Below, one piece after another: positions 11,629-12,429 of a stretch of DNA of 12,429 bases (position 1 is the first letter of the stretch; each line of letters starts with the position of its first letter). Both the position numbers and the translations under genes were made by a program. The notes beneath the pieces were generated by a model. The model did no database searches, had not been told where the DNA came from, and saw only the letters and a program-made list of their open reading frames with translations. The stretch covers positions 1 to 12,429 of the forward strand of contig NVTG01000033.1 in NCBI GenBank assembly GCA_002401495.1. Reading direction: 5' to 3'. Source of the stretch: Candidatus Kaiserbacteria bacterium. GTDB lineage: Bacteria; Patescibacteria; Paceibacteria; UBA9973; UBA2100.

Positions 11629-12429
11629 CAGAACTCATCTACAAGTGAATCTACACCGCTCAGTTCACTGTTTTCAAACCAATTTATTGCATCGTTACGT
11701 TTAAACCACGTACGTTGCCTTTTGGCATATTGCCGATCTCCAATATTAATATTTTCAATTAACTCTTCTTTTGTTACCTTCTCTTCCAGGTAATCAGCAA
11801 GATGTTTATACTCTAAACCAAGTTCTCGCATTCTTTCAAATGAGGTACCTAAATTCTTTGCCTCCTCAATCATTCCTTGTTCAATACGTAGTTCAGTTCT
11901 CTCTTTAATTCGCTCCTCAAGATCTTCCTTGCTCCATTGTATTCCGATCCAAAGAACCTCATATTCTGTTGGTGGAGTAGTTTCAAACATCTCAGGTGAA
12001 GTTAATGCAATTTCAACTGCACGAACCAGCCTTCGTTTATTTATCTGTTCACCTAATTTAAGTGCTCGCTCTTCATCAATTTCTTTCAATTGTTCTAAAA
12101 GTTCTTTCTCAGTCTTCTTCTCCAATTCTTTTCTTAAATTCTCGTTAGGTGGAATTGATGCTAATACATCTGGATTTAATAGTGCTTGTATATAGAAACC
12201 AGTTCCACCGGCTATTATTGGCACCTTTCCCTTTTTAAGTATTTCTTTTATCGCCACCTGTCCGTCTCGTGCAAAGTCAGCTGCAGTATATCTTTTGTTA
12301 ACATCCGCTACATCTATTAAGTGATGAGTAACACCATCCATTTCCTCTTCAGTAATTTTTCCTGTAGCTATATCTAGTCCTTTATATACCTGACGGGAAT
12401 CAGCAGAAATTACCTCTCCGTTGTATTTT
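11619..12429 (-). CDS. miaA: tRNA dimethylallyltransferase (5' end beyond window)
   Basis: MiaA adds a dimethylallyl group to N6 of A37 in tRNAs that read U-starting codons. The visible part is 269 codons; the N-terminal P-loop lies off the right edge. Seen are ISADSRQVYKGLDIATGK, the MiaA signature with the catalytic-region aspartate, then HHLIDV, YTAADFARD, the IIAGGTGFYIQALL motif, the insertion domain with EELLEQLKEIDEERA, and the C-terminal LGLEYKHLADYL and QYAKRQRTWFKRN motifs that contact the tRNA. Reading continues in frame past the apparent Met at 12341, which lies mid-domain (EEEMDGVTHHL), so that is not the start. The TGA stop lies within the 3' acceptor/T-arm sequence of the convergent tRNA-Trp. 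Confidence 0.93.
   Translation of the reverse strand, partial: KYNGEVISADSRQVYKGLDIATGKITEEEMDGVTHHLIDVADVNKRYTAADFARDGQVAIKEILKKGKVPIIAGGTGFYIQALLNPDVLASIPPNENLRKELEKKTEKELLEQLKEIDEERALKLGEQINKRRLVRAVEIALTSPEMFETTPPTEYEVLWIGIQWSKEDLEERIKERTELRIEQGMIEEAKNLGTSFERMRELGLEYKHLADYLEEKVTKEELIENINIGDRQYAKRQRTWFKRNDAINWFENSELSGVDSLVDEFCGR

Noticed and set aside
12341..12429. Met at 12341 as the miaA start
   Set aside because: The frame stays open upstream and encodes the conserved ISADSRQVYKGLDIATGK motif, so the true start is outside the window.
1..12429. CRISPR array, insertion sequence or integrase
   Set aside because: No regularly spaced repeats, transposase, recombinase or terminal inverted repeats were seen; the only notable long exact repeat is the 44-mer in the pilin genes.

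Overview
This window looks like chromosome from a Candidate Phyla Radiation (Patescibacteria) bacterium, most likely a Parcubacteria-type lineage. That placement is an inference. It rests on the many small signal-peptide-bearing TrbC/VirB2 pilin-like proteins, an IF-2 with no long N-terminal region, tRNAs mostly lacking encoded CCA, short intergenic gaps, AT-rich coding with the standard code, and many promoters that would give leaderless or nearly leaderless mRNAs. No phylogenetic search was run.

Layout. Bases 1-591 hold no intact gene. Bases 592-861 carry the remains of a pilin-like gene, followed by four intact pilin-like genes in tandem on the + strand (874-2226) that end at a strong bidirectional terminator. 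Facing them on the - strand is a translation block: a DUF4446 membrane protein, infB (IF-2), rbfA, then tRNA-Cys(GCA), tRNA-Leu(UAA), tRNA-Lys(CUU) and tRNA-Leu(UAG). Divergent from it on the + strand are a cysteine desulfurase, a membrane-anchored trypsin-fold protein that has lost its catalytic triad, and, 3 nt later, a ClpB-type disaggregase that also carries an LGF tripeptide like a ClpP-docking loop.

From 9700 to 10910 the style changes. There are two unrecognised genes (178 and 86 aa), each with a textbook Shine-Dalgarno sequence and the first clearly richer in GC, lying on either side of tRNA-Tyr(GUA). Then come a fifth pilin-like gene, rpmG (bL33, 53 aa) and tRNA-Trp(CCA), whose 3' end overlaps the 3' end of the convergent miaA gene. 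miaA runs off the right edge.

How the genes relate. Most of the window serves translation (IF-2, RbfA, bL33, six tRNAs, MiaA; a cysteine desulfurase can supply sulfur for tRNA thiolation or Fe-S clusters). Four of the six tRNAs (Cys, Leu-UAA, Tyr, Trp) have the A36-A37-A38 run that MiaA recognises. The second theme is the cell envelope and protein quality control: pilin-like proteins, the pseudoprotease and ClpB. Points most worth a second look are the tRNA-Cys with A18/G55, the inactive protease beside the hybrid-looking ClpB, the altered fMet-binding residues in IF-2, the 44-nt exact repeat shared by two pilin genes, and the recurring -10 box followed by about six bases and ATG.
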